Shown in pieces: positions 46,497 to 55,762 of a stretch of 64,000 bases of DNA. The DNA comes from Fodinibius roseus (GTDB taxonomy: Bacteria; Bacteroidota; Rhodothermia; Balneolales; Balneolaceae), in the NCBI RefSeq assembly GCF_900129315.1, contig NZ_FQUS01000023.1, positions 21,652 through 85,651 on the forward strand. The letters are read 5' to 3'. How positions within the stretch are numbered: position 1 is the stretch's first letter; each line of letters opens with the position of its first letter. The position numbers and the translations under genes were made by a program. The notes beneath the pieces were generated by a model. It searched no databases and was not told the origin of the DNA. It saw nothing but the letters and a program-made list of their open reading frames with translations.

Positions 46497-47780
46497 TCAG
46501 GCTTTTACTTTCTCATCATATTTTTCCTGGTAGGTCTCCTTATCGATTTCGCTGATCTTCACTTCATCCTTCAGCTTCTCAAATACTTTATCTTCACGAA
46601 TGCTGTTGCGAAGACTTTCCAGCTGTTGTGGATTCTGTGCGAACAGATTTCGCATCTGATCGATCGTAACCCCGTATTGAGCCGCCTGCATTTCCAGATG
46701 CTCATCTATATCTTCGGGTTTTATCTCGATATCATCAAATTTTTCCTGTAATTTTTCATTCAGAAAAAACCACTTGGCATCGCGCAGCGCGCGATCGTGG
46801 ATATTTTCCTTATAGGCTTCTTCATCAAAATCAGCCGGCAATTCACCCCCTGATTCCTGCCGGACGCGCTGCACAAACTGGTTTTTAACCTGGCTCAGAA
46901 ATACGTCCGGAACCTCCAGGTCATGTTTATCAACAAGCTCATCGATTACATCGTTCTTAAAAAGATCATCAGCTGACTGATCGTAGTAATTCTGGATGCG
47001 ACTTTTGACCAGACTCCTGTATTCATCGGTATTCTTGGCTTCCCCGTCGCTCTGCTCTTTGGCAAAGGCATCCGTCAGTTCGGCTTTATGCAATTTTTCC
47101 ACCTTCTTGACAACCAGCAGGAAATCGTGGATATGATCGTCATGGCCTACTTCCACTTCTACTTCATCGCCGATGGTATGCCCCGCCAGCTCATCCCGAA
47201 ACGGCTCCGACTCTTCCTTGTTCAGGTCAATGACCTCTTCAGCTGCATTCTCCTCATCCGGCTCGCCATCCTCCAGCGGAATAGCGTCTACGGTTACTCT
47301 GCTGGTTTTCGTGATTTTTTCATCGACCTCTTCCCAGCTGCCCTGCTGCTCAAGCTGGCGATTAATTTCCTCTTCCACCTCTTCATCCGTCACGTCATGG
47401 ACCAGGCGATCAACGGTAATTACACTCAGATCTTCCAGTTCAAAATCGGGACGGGCTCCTATTTTAAATTTAGCCTCAAGTTCATCATTTTCCCAGATCA
47501 GGTCCAGCATTTCGCTTTCTCCTATCGGATCGTGCTCCGGGACGACTTCCTCTTCAAAGATTTCCTGAACATATTTATTAATTTCTTCCTGCTCTATTTC
47601 ATCACCGAATCGTTTTTGAACGATCTTCAGCGGCACTTTACCGGGACGAAAACCGGGCATGTTAATCTGTCCCCGGTATTTTTTATAAGCCTCTTTAAAC
47701 TTCGGCTCCAAATCTTCGCGCCGGGCAGAGATTACAATTTCTTTGTCTACAGAGGTAATATCATTTACGGTTATTTCCAC
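46497..47780 (-). CDS. tig: Trigger factor (ribosome-associated chaperone)
   Basis: 427 residues. The N-terminal ribosome-binding domain carries the signature MPGFRPGKVPLKIV (the GFRxGxxP motif). The middle PPIase-like domain (about 150-245) is acidic and poorly conserved, so prolyl isomerase activity is doubtful. The C-terminal helical chaperone arms are of normal length. It binds nascent chains at the ribosome exit. First protein gene of tig-clpP-clpX and 70 bases downstream of tRNA-Leu on the same strand. Confidence 0.95.
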   Translation of the reverse strand: MEITVNDITSVDKEIVISARREDLEPKFKEAYKKYRGQINMPGFRPGKVPLKIVQKRFGDEIEQEEINKYVQEIFEEEVVPEHDPIGESEMLDLIWENDELEAKFKIGARPDFELEDLSVITVDRLVHDVTDEEVEEEINRQLEQQGSWEEVDEKITKTSRVTVDAIPLEDGEPDEENAAEEVIDLNKEESEPFRDELAGHTIGDEVEVEVGHDDHIHDFLLVVKKVEKLHKAELTDAFAKEQSDGEAKNTDEYRSLVKSRIQNYYDQSADDLFKNDVIDELVDKHDLEVPDVFLSQVKNQFVQRVRQESGGELPADFDEEAYKENIHDRALRDAKWFFLNEKLQEKFDDIEIKPEDIDEHLEMQAAQYGVTIDQMRNLFAQNPQQLESLRNSIREDKVFEKLKDEVKISEIDKETYQEKYDEKVKA

Positions 47781-47850
47781 GGAGTTACTCCAAAAAATAT
47801 TTAAATTAGAACGGTAAGAGTTTCAAAATAATGTTTCTTTATATAATATG

Positions 47851-47933
47851 TACGAGAGGGGGGACTCGAACCCCCACGCCTTAAAGGCACTAGATCCTAA
47901 ATCTAGCGCGTCTACCAATTCCGCCACTCTCGC
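47851..47933 (-). tRNA. tRNA-Leu (anticodon UAG)
   Basis: Read on the minus strand: acceptor GCGAGAG with CTCTCGT (one G-U pair), D-arm GGCGGAATTGGTAGACGC, anticodon stem CTAGA around loop TTTAGGA (anticodon TAG), a long class II variable arm (TGCCTTTAAGGCGT), T-arm GGGGGTTCGAGTCCCCC and discriminator A. CCA is not encoded. It reads CUA codons. Confidence 0.95.
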
Positions 47934-48113
47934 TATACGCTAAACCTCCTCCACCTGTTATTTACGGGGGTTTCAGAGCCACGAAAACTACAGCTTTTTT
48001 GCTCTTTTTTCAACATAAATAATTCCCACTAACCTGCGGATAATACTATGAGAGGATCGTGTATTTTTGTAGCTTACCCCGTTTAGAAAAACCTAACGTA
48101 CTAATTTTGTATT

Positions 48114-48473
48114 ATGTTTTTTAATCTTCGTCTCGTCTATATTACCACCGGCAGCAAACAGGAGGCAAAGGCTATCGGGCGTTCACTTGTTGAAGAAAAA
48201 CTCGCAGCCTGTGTCAATATTGTAGATGGCATGGAATCCATTTACCAGTGGGAGGGAGAAATTGTTGAAGATCAGGAAACCATTCTCATTGCAAAGACCC
48301 CTTACCACAACGTAAAAGAACTCACCGAACGGGTTAAAGAACTGCACAGTTACGACTGCCCCTGTGTTATTTCCCTGCAGCTTACCGAACAGGAAGGCAA
48401 TGAAGAATACCAGCACTGGCTAATTAAGAGTTCCAAAAAACAACAAATCGATTATGAAATAGAGGATATTTGA
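48114..48473 (+). CDS. cutA: CutA1 divalent-cation tolerance protein
   Basis: 119 residues. Small trimeric ferredoxin-fold protein linked to copper and other metal tolerance in some bacteria; its true role is debated. VYITTGSKQEAKAIGRSLVE, EKLAACVNIV, then SIYQWEGEIVEDQE and the closing YEIEDI fit the family well. Normal length. Convergent with cysH, the two stops being about five bases apart. Confidence 0.94.
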   Translation: MFFNLRLVYITTGSKQEAKAIGRSLVEEKLAACVNIVDGMESIYQWEGEIVEDQETILIAKTPYHNVKELTERVKELHSYDCPCVISLQLTEQEGNEEYQHWLIKSSKKQQIDYEIEDI

Positions 48474-48478
48474 CCCCT

Positions 48479-49138
48479 CTATTTCCGGTGCAAGCCGCAT
48501 TCTGTTTTAGACTGCTCGCTCCACCTGCCCTCGCGTCCCACCCCGGGCGCCGTGCAGTGCGTACACCCGACCGAATGATATCCCTTTTCCTTCAGGGGGT
48601 GCTGTGGAAGCCCGTGACCCGCAATGTATTCCCGGACCAGTGAGCTGCCCCAGTCAATTAACGGGTAAAACTTCAGCATTTCATCCTGCCTGTCTATAAT
48701 CCGGAGCGTACTGCGGTGCCTGTTTTGAAATCCGATCAGTCCCGACATCCAGACATCATGCTTCTCTTTAATTTCTTTGATCGGCTCAACCTTGTTAACC
48801 CGGCAGCACCGGCCGGCATCCTGACTCCAAAGCTGCTGCTGCTCCGTCATCGCATGCCGGCGGGGATCGGGACGCAGGTCTATGACATTCAGATCCAGCA
48901 GGCGGGTCAGACGCTTTTTATACCTCAGGGTCTCCTCAAAGTGATAGCCGGTATCAATAAAATAGATCGGATGATCTGGCCTGATCCGGCTCACAAGATG
49001 TAAAAGGACCGCCGAGGTCGTCCCGAATGAAGAAGTGACCAGCACTCCTTCGAAGGAATTAAAAACCTGCGCGACACGCGCATCCACAATTTTGGTCGAA
49101 AGCGACTGATTTATCTTTTCTTTATTGACAAGATACAT
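48479..49138 (-). CDS. cysH: Phosphoadenylyl/adenylyl-sulfate reductase, Fe-S type
   Basis: 219 residues. Reduces APS or PAPS to sulfite with thioredoxin. The P-loop-like SFGTTSAVLLHLV segment and YFIDTGYHFEET bind the nucleotide. Cysteine pairs C111-C112 (AGRCCRVNKVEP) and C192/C195 (GCTHCTAPG) are the four ligands of the [4Fe-4S] cluster typical of APS reductases and many bacterial dual-use enzymes; E. coli PAPS reductase lacks them. The catalytic C214 sits in KTECGLH. Other assimilatory sulfate genes are not in the window. Confidence 0.93.
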   Translation of the reverse strand: MYLVNKEKINQSLSTKIVDARVAQVFNSFEGVLVTSSFGTTSAVLLHLVSRIRPDHPIYFIDTGYHFEETLRYKKRLTRLLDLNVIDLRPDPRRHAMTEQQQLWSQDAGRCCRVNKVEPIKEIKEKHDVWMSGLIGFQNRHRSTLRIIDRQDEMLKFYPLIDWGSSLVREYIAGHGLPQHPLKEKGYHSVGCTHCTAPGVGREGRWSEQSKTECGLHRK

Positions 49139-49195
49139 ATAGATTCCTTTTTGCGACTGTATTGTACAATTTTTAAATCAATTCCCAATCTAACA

Positions 49196-49951
49196 GTGAA
49201 TACGCTAAAAGTCGAATATAATAAAAATATCTGCGAAGCCACCATTGATCGTCCCAACACCCGCAATGCCATCAACTTCCGGGTAATGCAGGAACTGGAG
49301 GAGCTGCTGACTGAAATCGAATCCGACGGCAACACACGATGCCTTATTCTGACGGGCTCAGGAGAGAGAATCTTTGTCTCCGGGGGAGACCTCCGGGAAT
49401 TTCATGCCCTGAAGAGTGCAAAAGAAGCCAAATCAATGGCCAGGCGCATGCTGAGTATCCTGACGCGCATCGAAAAGCTGCCATGCTGGACGATTGCCAG
49501 CGTGAATGGCCCGGCCTTCGGCGGCGGGTGCGAGATGATGCTTGCCTTTGACTTTCGGATCGCCTCGCCGGACGCCTTCTTCGGATTTACCCAGGCCAAC
49601 TTTTACCTGCCTCCCGGCTGGGGCGGGTTAACGCGACTCGTTGAGCGCGTAGGCCGGTCAACGGCGTTACGCTGGCTGGGAAAAGCGTCCATCGTACAGC
49701 CCCGGGAGGCCCTGCAGCATAAACTCATCGACCGGGTGGCAGCACCGGGACAGCTGCGGAAGGAAGCGCTCGCCTGGGCCCGGGAGCTCTCTCATAATGA
49801 CCGGACTTTTATCCAAAATCTCAAAGAAGGAGCCCTGCGGTTGGCACAAGCGCGCTGGAAATCTATCGCAGCAGAGCTGGATGCTTTTGCCGAATGCTGG
49901 GAAAGCGAGAAACACCGGGAACGGGTACGACGGTTTTTAGAGCAGCAGTAA
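49196..49951 (+). CDS. Enoyl-CoA hydratase/isomerase family protein
   Basis: 251 residues from the GTG at 49196; the frame opens earlier with a TTG, but NTLKVEYNKNICEATIDRPN is the usual crotonase N-terminus. The oxyanion-hole motifs FVSGGDLREFHAL and VNGPAFGGGCEMML are present. The first catalytic glutamate position of hydratases is not obvious (the aligned region reads FTQANFYLPPGWGG), so it may be an isomerase or another crotonase activity. Standalone gene, divergent from cysH with 57 bases between the starts. Confidence 0.88.
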   Translation: MNTLKVEYNKNICEATIDRPNTRNAINFRVMQELEELLTEIESDGNTRCLILTGSGERIFVSGGDLREFHALKSAKEAKSMARRMLSILTRIEKLPCWTIASVNGPAFGGGCEMMLAFDFRIASPDAFFGFTQANFYLPPGWGGLTRLVERVGRSTALRWLGKASIVQPREALQHKLIDRVAAPGQLRKEALAWARELSHNDRTFIQNLKEGALRLAQARWKSIAAELDAFAECWESEKHRERVRRFLEQQ

Positions 49952-49981
49952 CACACCTTAACCCGCGACTCCGGCGTCAGC

Positions 49982-51247
49982 CTATTCTTTCACCTTTTTG
50001 CGCAGGTACATCTTGGTTTCATAGTGACTACCCTTGCGGTACAGCTCCACCCGCATTGAATCACCTTCCGTATACTCTCTGAATAACGCCTGGGCATGCA
50101 TCTTGCTTTGCACCCGCTCATCACCGATTCTCAGGATGATATCGCCCGGCATTATGCCCGCCTCATAAGCGGGCCCGTCTCTGTTGACGCTTTGAACCAA
50201 CAGAAGCCCCGGGAAACCTCTGAGGTTATATTTAGCCATCAATTCATAGGTCATCTCAACGGTGGTAAAACCGGGATCAAAAGGCAGCTGCACCTCTCCC
50301 GACGATACCAGCTGGCGAATGATTTTCTGCACCCGGTTGCTGGGGATGGCGAAGCCCAGTCCCACAAAGCCCCTGCTGGTCCCGCCCGTAAAGATGAACG
50401 TATTGATACCGATCACCTTTCCCTCGCTGTCGACCAGGGGTCCCCCGGAATTCCCCCGGTTGATAGCGGCATCGGTCTGGATCATATCCACATATACCCG
50501 GGGCTCATTGGGATTGGGACGAAAATCACGGTTCGTAGCGCTTACGACTCCCACCGTAACCGAAGGCTGGGCCGACTCAAAAAGCCCAAACGGGTTCCCC
50601 ACCGCCAGCGACCATTCCCCCACGATCACATTGTCGGAATTGCCGAATTCTACGGTCGGGAACGTGCGATCAGCCTCCATCTTGAGAAGCGTAATGTCAG
50701 CCAGCTCGTCCGTTCCCAACACTTCGGCATCATATTGTTCTCCGTCGGGCAGGGAAATAACCACTTTTTTGGCATTCGTTCCCGCCACATGCTGGTTGGT
50801 CACAACCAATCCATCCTGACTGATAATAAATCCCGATCCCATACTGTTGACCTCCCGCTCTATCGGGGCGAAAAAAAACCGGTTATAATACTGGTCGAAT
50901 CCAACCCGGCGCCCTTTTTGCACCACTTCCGTGACAGTAATACTTACGACAGCGGGACTCACATTCCTGACCGCCCGGGTGATCGCCGTTTGCCTGCTGT
51001 TGTCAATAGAAGAGCTCGTGGATTGCGGGACCGAAACGCTTTGCCCCGCCTCACCTTCCTCCTCATCCGAGGCCGATGCTGCAGATGATGACTGCAAGGA
51101 GGATATCGTGGTCCCCGCCTCCTGCGTAACCGGCTCCCGTTGCTGCAGGAGGGCATCACTCTGACGAGGAGCATTCGTGCAGCTCGCACTCATAAGCAGG
51201 AACAGGAATAGAAAGGTACTGTAAACTGGATGCTTCATCCGTCTCAA
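49982..51247 (-). CDS. HtrA/DegP-like periplasmic serine protease, likely lipoprotein
   Basis: 421 residues. The signal sequence ends in LMSASC, so C23 may be lipidated, although the lipobox is imperfect. A Ser/Glu-rich linker (about 40-85) leads to a trypsin-like domain with triad H153 (TNQHVAG), D184 (LADITLL) and S267 (RGNSGGP). One PDZ domain follows (about 335-410, GPAYEAGIMPGDIILRIGD). With one PDZ it resembles DegS/HtrA rather than DegP. Probably degrades or senses misfolded envelope proteins. nrnA lies 11 bases upstream on the same strand. Confidence 0.92.
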   Translation of the reverse strand: MRRMKHPVYSTFLFLFLLMSASCTNAPRQSDALLQQREPVTQEAGTTISSLQSSSAASASDEEEGEAGQSVSVPQSTSSSIDNSRQTAITRAVRNVSPAVVSITVTEVVQKGRRVGFDQYYNRFFFAPIEREVNSMGSGFIISQDGLVVTNQHVAGTNAKKVVISLPDGEQYDAEVLGTDELADITLLKMEADRTFPTVEFGNSDNVIVGEWSLAVGNPFGLFESAQPSVTVGVVSATNRDFRPNPNEPRVYVDMIQTDAAINRGNSGGPLVDSEGKVIGINTFIFTGGTSRGFVGLGFAIPSNRVQKIIRQLVSSGEVQLPFDPGFTTVEMTYELMAKYNLRGFPGLLLVQSVNRDGPAYEAGIMPGDIILRIGDERVQSKMHAQALFREYTEGDSMRVELYRKGSHYETKMYLRKKVKE

Positions 51248-51258
51248 GGTCTCTGGTG

Positions 51259-52242
51259 TTACGACTTATCTATGCTTACCAGTTGCTTGGAGCCAATTTC
51301 AACAATTTCTTTGATGGTCTCTTCAAGCGGGCCCGGATGCCATGCACCCGAGGCCTTTTTATGACCACCGCCACCAATTTCGCGCGCCCATTTGTTGACA
51401 TCCACGTCATCGCTTTTCGATCGCAGACTCATCTTCACGCCGTCACCCAGCGCTTTAAACAGGATGGCGGCTTTGATACCGCGTACACTCAACGGGTAGG
51501 CTACAAAGCCCTCGCAGTCGTCATTGGTGGTATTGGTTTCCTGGAGCATTTCTTCGGTAACGTACATGATGGCGATTTGATTGTCCTCAAACAATTCAAT
51601 CGTTCCCATCGCCCGGCTGAGCAGGTGCAGCTGGTTTAAGCTCTTGTTCGAAAACACCTTTTCAGCCACTTCATTGGGTCGGAACTCCCCCAGTCGCAAC
51701 AGTTCTGAGGCAATATTCATGGTCTCAGGCGTAACGCTGTCGTACTGCAGCGATCCGGTATCCGTCAAAATACCGGTATAAAGCGCCTTTCCCACCTGTT
51801 CATCCACCTGGGTCACATCATTTTGCAGAAAGAGATGAAAAATAAGTTCGCAGGTCGATGAAGCTTTTTCCACGGAAATACTAAACTCAAATCCGTCATG
51901 GGGATCGGGATGGTGGTCCACCATATAAGTTGGCTTGGGATCGTCCTGTATGTAATCCGAATAACTGCCAAACCGTTTAGGCGAGTTCCCATCCAGCACA
52001 ACATAGGCATCGCACTTTTTAAGCAGTTTCTCGCTGGGCTGTTGTATGGGAAAATACTCCGCAAGCCATTTCAGATTCAGGGGGACGGCATCGTCATTAA
52101 AGGCATAGGCTTTGATACCGTTTTTTTTCAGCCACAGGCAGGTAGCGACTTGCGCGCCAATGCAGTCTCCGTCGGGACGTATATGTGAGTACACGCCCAC
52201 GGTGCGATACTGCTTTAATTTTCGGATGAGTTCTTCAAACAT
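51259..52242 (-). CDS. nrnA: Bifunctional oligoribonuclease/PAP phosphatase NrnA
   Basis: 327 residues. DHH/DHHA1 phosphoesterase that degrades nanoRNAs and may hydrolyse pAp. Metal-binding motifs are SHIRPDGDCIGAQ (the D of motif I), LDGNSPKR and the DHH itself in YMVDHHPDPHDGF. The C-terminal GGGHKKASGAW is the DHHA1 substrate-binding motif. PAP clearance would fit with the cysH product nearby if PAPS is used, but that link is inference. Eleven bases before the HtrA-like gene, probably one operon. Confidence 0.94.
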   Translation of the reverse strand: MFEELIRKLKQYRTVGVYSHIRPDGDCIGAQVATCLWLKKNGIKAYAFNDDAVPLNLKWLAEYFPIQQPSEKLLKKCDAYVVLDGNSPKRFGSYSDYIQDDPKPTYMVDHHPDPHDGFEFSISVEKASSTCELIFHLFLQNDVTQVDEQVGKALYTGILTDTGSLQYDSVTPETMNIASELLRLGEFRPNEVAEKVFSNKSLNQLHLLSRAMGTIELFEDNQIAIMYVTEEMLQETNTTNDDCEGFVAYPLSVRGIKAAILFKALGDGVKMSLRSKSDDVDVNKWAREIGGGGHKKASGAWHPGPLEETIKEIVEIGSKQLVSIDKS

Positions 52243-52392
52243 AATAACGGATTAGACCGCAAAAAATAAGCTTATTAAAATGGTACATAGCTTCGAAGAA
52301 AGCAATATTTTTTTCGGGTTAAAATCTTACTCCTTTTTACGTATTATACCTTCTCTGTCGCTTTTACCGGTCAACGCAACTATACTGCCGTA

Positions 52393-53013
52393 ATGAAGTC
52401 CATACTCATCCTGTGCAATGGCAACCCACCCTCTGAACGTCTTTTCAGGGAGCACTATAACCCCGCAGACTACCTGATTGCCGCCGACGGCGGGGGGAAT
52501 ATTGCCCTGAATATGGGGATTGACCCCGATGTCGTTATCGGGGACCTCGACAGCTTTATACCGGATCCCCCGCATTCCTTTGAGGTCATTCGCCGGGGCG
52601 ATCAGGAAGCCAACGACCTCGAGAAGGCGCTCAGGCTGGCCCGGGAAAAAGGCGGGGAGCGGATCACCATACTGGGTGCGACGGGACACCGTCTCGATCA
52701 TACGCTAAAAAATCTCTCCGTACTCAAACAGTTTAACAAGGGTTTTGAGCAGATCCGCATGGTAGACAATTTCGGGGAAACCCTGCTTATCCCCCGCTCC
52801 TTTCGCAAAGTGATGGGGATCGGAACGCAGGTCTCTCTCTTTCCGCTTTCCGGAAAAGTGACAGGAATTACCACGTCGGGACTCCAGTACCCGCTTTCAC
52901 AGGAAACGCTTGAAAACGGCGTGCGGGATGGTTCATCAAACCGGGTAGTCGGCCGCCCCGTTGAAATAACGTATGACAAAGGCGATCTGCTGCTGTTTGT
53001 AGCCACCCGTTGA
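52393..53013 (+). CDS. thiN: Thiamine pyrophosphokinase
   Basis: 206 residues. Transfers pyrophosphate from ATP to free thiamine to give TPP. ADGGGNIALNMGIDPDVVIGDLDSF is the family core (positions about 30-56) and GATGHRLDHTLKNL is the second motif. The C-terminal beta domain is complete. It is away from the riboswitch-controlled thi cluster and complements it by handling salvaged thiamine, while ThiL handles newly made thiamine phosphate. Confidence 0.94.
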   Translation: MKSILILCNGNPPSERLFREHYNPADYLIAADGGGNIALNMGIDPDVVIGDLDSFIPDPPHSFEVIRRGDQEANDLEKALRLAREKGGERITILGATGHRLDHTLKNLSVLKQFNKGFEQIRMVDNFGETLLIPRSFRKVMGIGTQVSLFPLSGKVTGITTSGLQYPLSQETLENGVRDGSSNRVVGRPVEITYDKGDLLLFVATR

Positions 53014-53256
53014 GCAGTAGGCAGCCAATAACCGGCAACCCATCATCAACACCGGAATTCGAAATATTTTGTTGATTATGGCCTTGTTCATTATTGCAAA
53101 TGAAACGTATATATTGTGGGGTTCAGTATTACAGGCGGTAATAAACTACCCGAGGCAGAGGCGCCTGGGTAATTTCGGCTTTCCCCTGCACATGTTACTT
53201 GTTATTTCCGGCCCGGCCGGACGGGGAATGAGACCACCTCCATATGACAGCGGGTT

Positions 53257-53982
53257 ATGAAAATGAAACAAAATCTTAAAAGATACGGTTTCGATATTCT
53301 CAGGTGGACGGCTAAAATTCTGGGGGTCCTGGTAATCTGTTCGATCATTTCCGTCCTGCTCATGCGCTGGATCAATCCTCCGACGACCTCTTTCATGATG
53401 CAGCGGTCGATGTCCGCATGGTGGAATGGGGAGGAGGACTTTGCTTTGTATTACGAGTGGACGGACTGGGACGAGATCTCCTCCCACGTCAAAATGGCGG
53501 CCATAACCTCGGAAGATCAGAATTTTGCCAATCACTGGGGAATCGACCTCTCATCCGTCCAAAAAGCGCTGGAAGAGTACGAGCGGGGTGATGATCTCCG
53601 GGGAGCCAGCACCATTACGCAGCAAACTGCCAAAAACTTATTTCTCTGGCCCGCCCAATCCTACCTTCGCAAAGGTATTGAAGCCTATTTTGCCCTACTG
53701 ATTGAGCTGTACTGGCCCAAAAAACGCATTCTTGAAGTCTACCTGAATATTGCTGAGTTCGGCGACGGCGTCTATGGCGTGCATGCAGCGGCGGCGCAAT
53801 ATTTCAATACCACTCCCGCACGCCTCTCCGGGACGCAGAGTGCGCTCATGGTGACGGCACTGCCCGCACCCCGGCGCTATAGCCTGGCAAACCCTTCCGG
53901 TTATATGCTCCAGCGCCGCGACTGGGTGATGCGGTATATGAATTTACTGGGCAATGAGCGCTACCTGGAAAAGCTGGAATGA
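53257..53982 (+). CDS. mtgA: Monofunctional peptidoglycan glycosyltransferase
   Basis: 241 residues. One N-terminal transmembrane helix (about 20-38) and a GT51 domain. ITSEDQNFANHWGID carries the catalytic glutamate (motif 1), GASTITQQTAKNLFLWPAQS is motif 2, then KKRILEVYLNIAEFGDGVYG. It polymerises lipid II into glycan strands in the periplasm without a transpeptidase domain. Start at the ATG at 53257. It meets hemW tail to tail with only four bases between the stops. Confidence 0.95.
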   Translation: MKMKQNLKRYGFDILRWTAKILGVLVICSIISVLLMRWINPPTTSFMMQRSMSAWWNGEEDFALYYEWTDWDEISSHVKMAAITSEDQNFANHWGIDLSSVQKALEEYERGDDLRGASTITQQTAKNLFLWPAQSYLRKGIEAYFALLIELYWPKKRILEVYLNIAEFGDGVYGVHAAAAQYFNTTPARLSGTQSALMVTALPAPRRYSLANPSGYMLQRRDWVMRYMNLLGNERYLEKLE

Positions 53983-53986
53983 GTCG

Positions 53987-55114
53987 CTAATGAAGCGTAA
54001 TCAAATCCAGGATAATCGCATCCGCAATTTTAATGCCCTTGTCGGTCAGTTTAATGCGGGCATCAAAACGGACTTTCTGCTCTTCTGCGCGCGCTTTCAA
54101 ATAGGAGGTCTGTCGCTCGCTAAGCCGGTACTCATATCGATGGTTCAGCTCTTCCTTGGTAATGCCTTCGCGGGTTCGGAGTCCCATCATCAGGCGCTCT
54201 TCGGCCAGCTGCTCCAGGGTCAGGGCTTCCCGGTCGCTGCGGATGTCCCCCCCTCTCAGGTACCCCCGTAAATCGGGCTTCTGCTCCCACCGAACCGCCT
54301 TCTGGTCCCACCAAAACGAGTGGGCAGCCGGACCCAGTCCCAGGTAATTCCGGTGCCGCCAGTAGCTGCGGTTATGCACAGCTTCCCGTCCCGGCCGGCT
54401 GTAGTTACTCACTTCATAGCGCTCAATCCCCTGCGCCTTCAGCCGGTCGTTAATCACATCGAAATGATCCGCAACCTTATCCTCTTCCGGCGGTGCGATC
54501 CGTCCCAGTTCAACCTGCTTGCCAAGCCGTGTTCCCGGTTCTATCGTCAGTGAATAGGCCGAAATATGCGGCGGGTCAAAGCCAAGCAGCAAGTCCAGGT
54601 CACGGTTCAGATCCTCAAGGCTCTGACCCGGATTCCCATAGATGATATCCACGGTATAGGAATCGAAAGCGGAGGCCTGGAGCAGCTCCAGGCAGCCGAG
54701 GGCCTCCCGGCGGGAATGCGCCCGGTTCATAAATGCCAGTAAGTCCGGCTGAAAGGTTTGCACGCCCATACTCAGCCTGGTCACGCCCAACCCGTGGAGC
54801 GCCTGCAAAAATGCGGCATTCACATCATCGGGGTTCACCTCGAACGTAAGCTCCCGGATATCCAAAGCAAAGACCTCGCGGATTTCCGCCAGAATATCCT
54901 CAACCTGCTTTGGTTCAAGAAGAGAGGGTGTTCCGCCCCCGAAATAGATAGTTTCCACCTTCTCGGATGCAAAGGGACTATCCTTATAACTTTGAATCTC
55001 TGACAAAAGCCGCTCCACGAAGTGCTCCCGCTCGGAGGTACGCGTAACAAAATAGAAGTCGCAGTACGAGCAGGCCTGCTTACAGAACGGGATATGGAGG
55101 TAAAGTCCGGACAG
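53987..55114 (-). CDS. hemW: Radical SAM protein HemW-like, apparent CTG start
   Basis: 375 residues if read from the CTG at 55114. The radical-SAM motif PFCKQACSYCDFYF (CxxxCxxC) lies 10-24 residues after that codon, so the gene must begin ahead of it. In this frame the only codons between the upstream TAA and the motif are TTT TTC CCC CTG, with no ATG, GTG or TTG. A GTG at 55018 would remove the motif. Further motifs are IYFGGGTPSLLE and EVNPDDV. The family contains heme chaperones and was long mislabelled as coproporphyrinogen III oxidase. Either CTG is used or the start has mutated. Confidence 0.85.
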   Translation of the reverse strand: MSGLYLHIPFCKQACSYCDFYFVTRTSEREHFVERLLSEIQSYKDSPFASEKVETIYFGGGTPSLLEPKQVEDILAEIREVFALDIRELTFEVNPDDVNAAFLQALHGLGVTRLSMGVQTFQPDLLAFMNRAHSRREALGCLELLQASAFDSYTVDIIYGNPGQSLEDLNRDLDLLLGFDPPHISAYSLTIEPGTRLGKQVELGRIAPPEEDKVADHFDVINDRLKAQGIERYEVSNYSRPGREAVHNRSYWRHRNYLGLGPAAHSFWWDQKAVRWEQKPDLRGYLRGGDIRSDREALTLEQLAEERLMMGLRTREGITKEELNHRYEYRLSERQTSYLKARAEEQKVRFDARIKLTDKGIKIADAIILDLITLH

Positions 55115-55122
55115 GGGGAAAA

Positions 55123-55165
55123 ATTAGGAATTAGGAATTGGAGATTGGGGATGGGAGATTTAAAT
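55123..55165. repeat. Short tandem-like repeat ahead of hemW
   Basis: Simple repeats of AATTAGG (three in a row, the last varied) and then GGAGATTGGGGATGGGAGAT. On the minus strand they place TAA stop codons directly upstream of hemW. Confidence 0.5.
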
Positions 55166-55207
55166 TAGAAACCGGCAGTGGTAATTCAACCATGGGAAGG
55201 GAATATT

Positions 55208-55762
55208 TTAGTTATTTTTTTCGTAAAATGGATTCTTATCGTAGGTATCTTTTTGCATGTAGGCACGGGCATAGGTTACGTAGTTATCGGAATGCTCTTT
55301 GATGGAGACGATCTCTTCTTCGGTCAGTTTACGCTTCTGCCTGGCCGGGGATCCCATATACAGGTAGCCCGATTCCAGTCGCTGGCCGGGCGGTACCAGG
55401 CTTCCGGCCGCAACAATCACATCTGACTCAATTATGGCTTTGTCCAGCACAGTGGCGTGAATACCGACAAGTACACGGTCGTGGATAGTACAGCCGTGAA
55501 CCATGGCATTATGCCCGATCGTCACCTCATCGCCAATCGTTGTGGGACCCGTTTGATTCATTACATGGATGCAGGTGTTATCCTGTATGTTTGTCCGCGC
55601 ACCGATCTCGATCCAGTTGACGTCGCCGCGGATGGTCGTGTTAAACCAGACGCTGCTCTCTTCTCCGAGGGTCACATCGCCTATCATATCTGCACTTGGT
55701 GCCACAAAAACGGATTCGGGATAATCGGGTTTTCGGTCGAGAAACTCGTAAATCATAGTCAT
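55208..55762 (-). CDS. Gamma-class carbonic anhydrase family protein
   Basis: 184 residues. Left-handed beta-helix protein with hexapeptide repeats (IGDVTLGEESSVWFNTTIRG onward) and the three zinc-ligand histidines in CIHVMNQ, IGHNAMVHGC. It belongs to the YrdA/CamH-like branch. Whether it hydrates CO2 is uncertain, because many members lack tested activity. Start at the ATG at 55762; an in-frame ATG two codons later is equally possible. It lies 93 bases upstream of hemW on the same strand. Confidence 0.9.
   Translation of the reverse strand: MTMIYEFLDRKPDYPESVFVAPSADMIGDVTLGEESSVWFNTTIRGDVNWIEIGARTNIQDNTCIHVMNQTGPTTIGDEVTIGHNAMVHGCTIHDRVLVGIHATVLDKAIIESDVIVAAGSLVPPGQRLESGYLYMGSPARQKRKLTEEEIVSIKEHSDNYVTYARAYMQKDTYDKNPFYEKNN

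Noticed and set aside
50096..51088. Plus-strand open frame of 330 codons opposite the HtrA-like gene
   Set aside because: Shadow of a gene with an intact catalytic triad.
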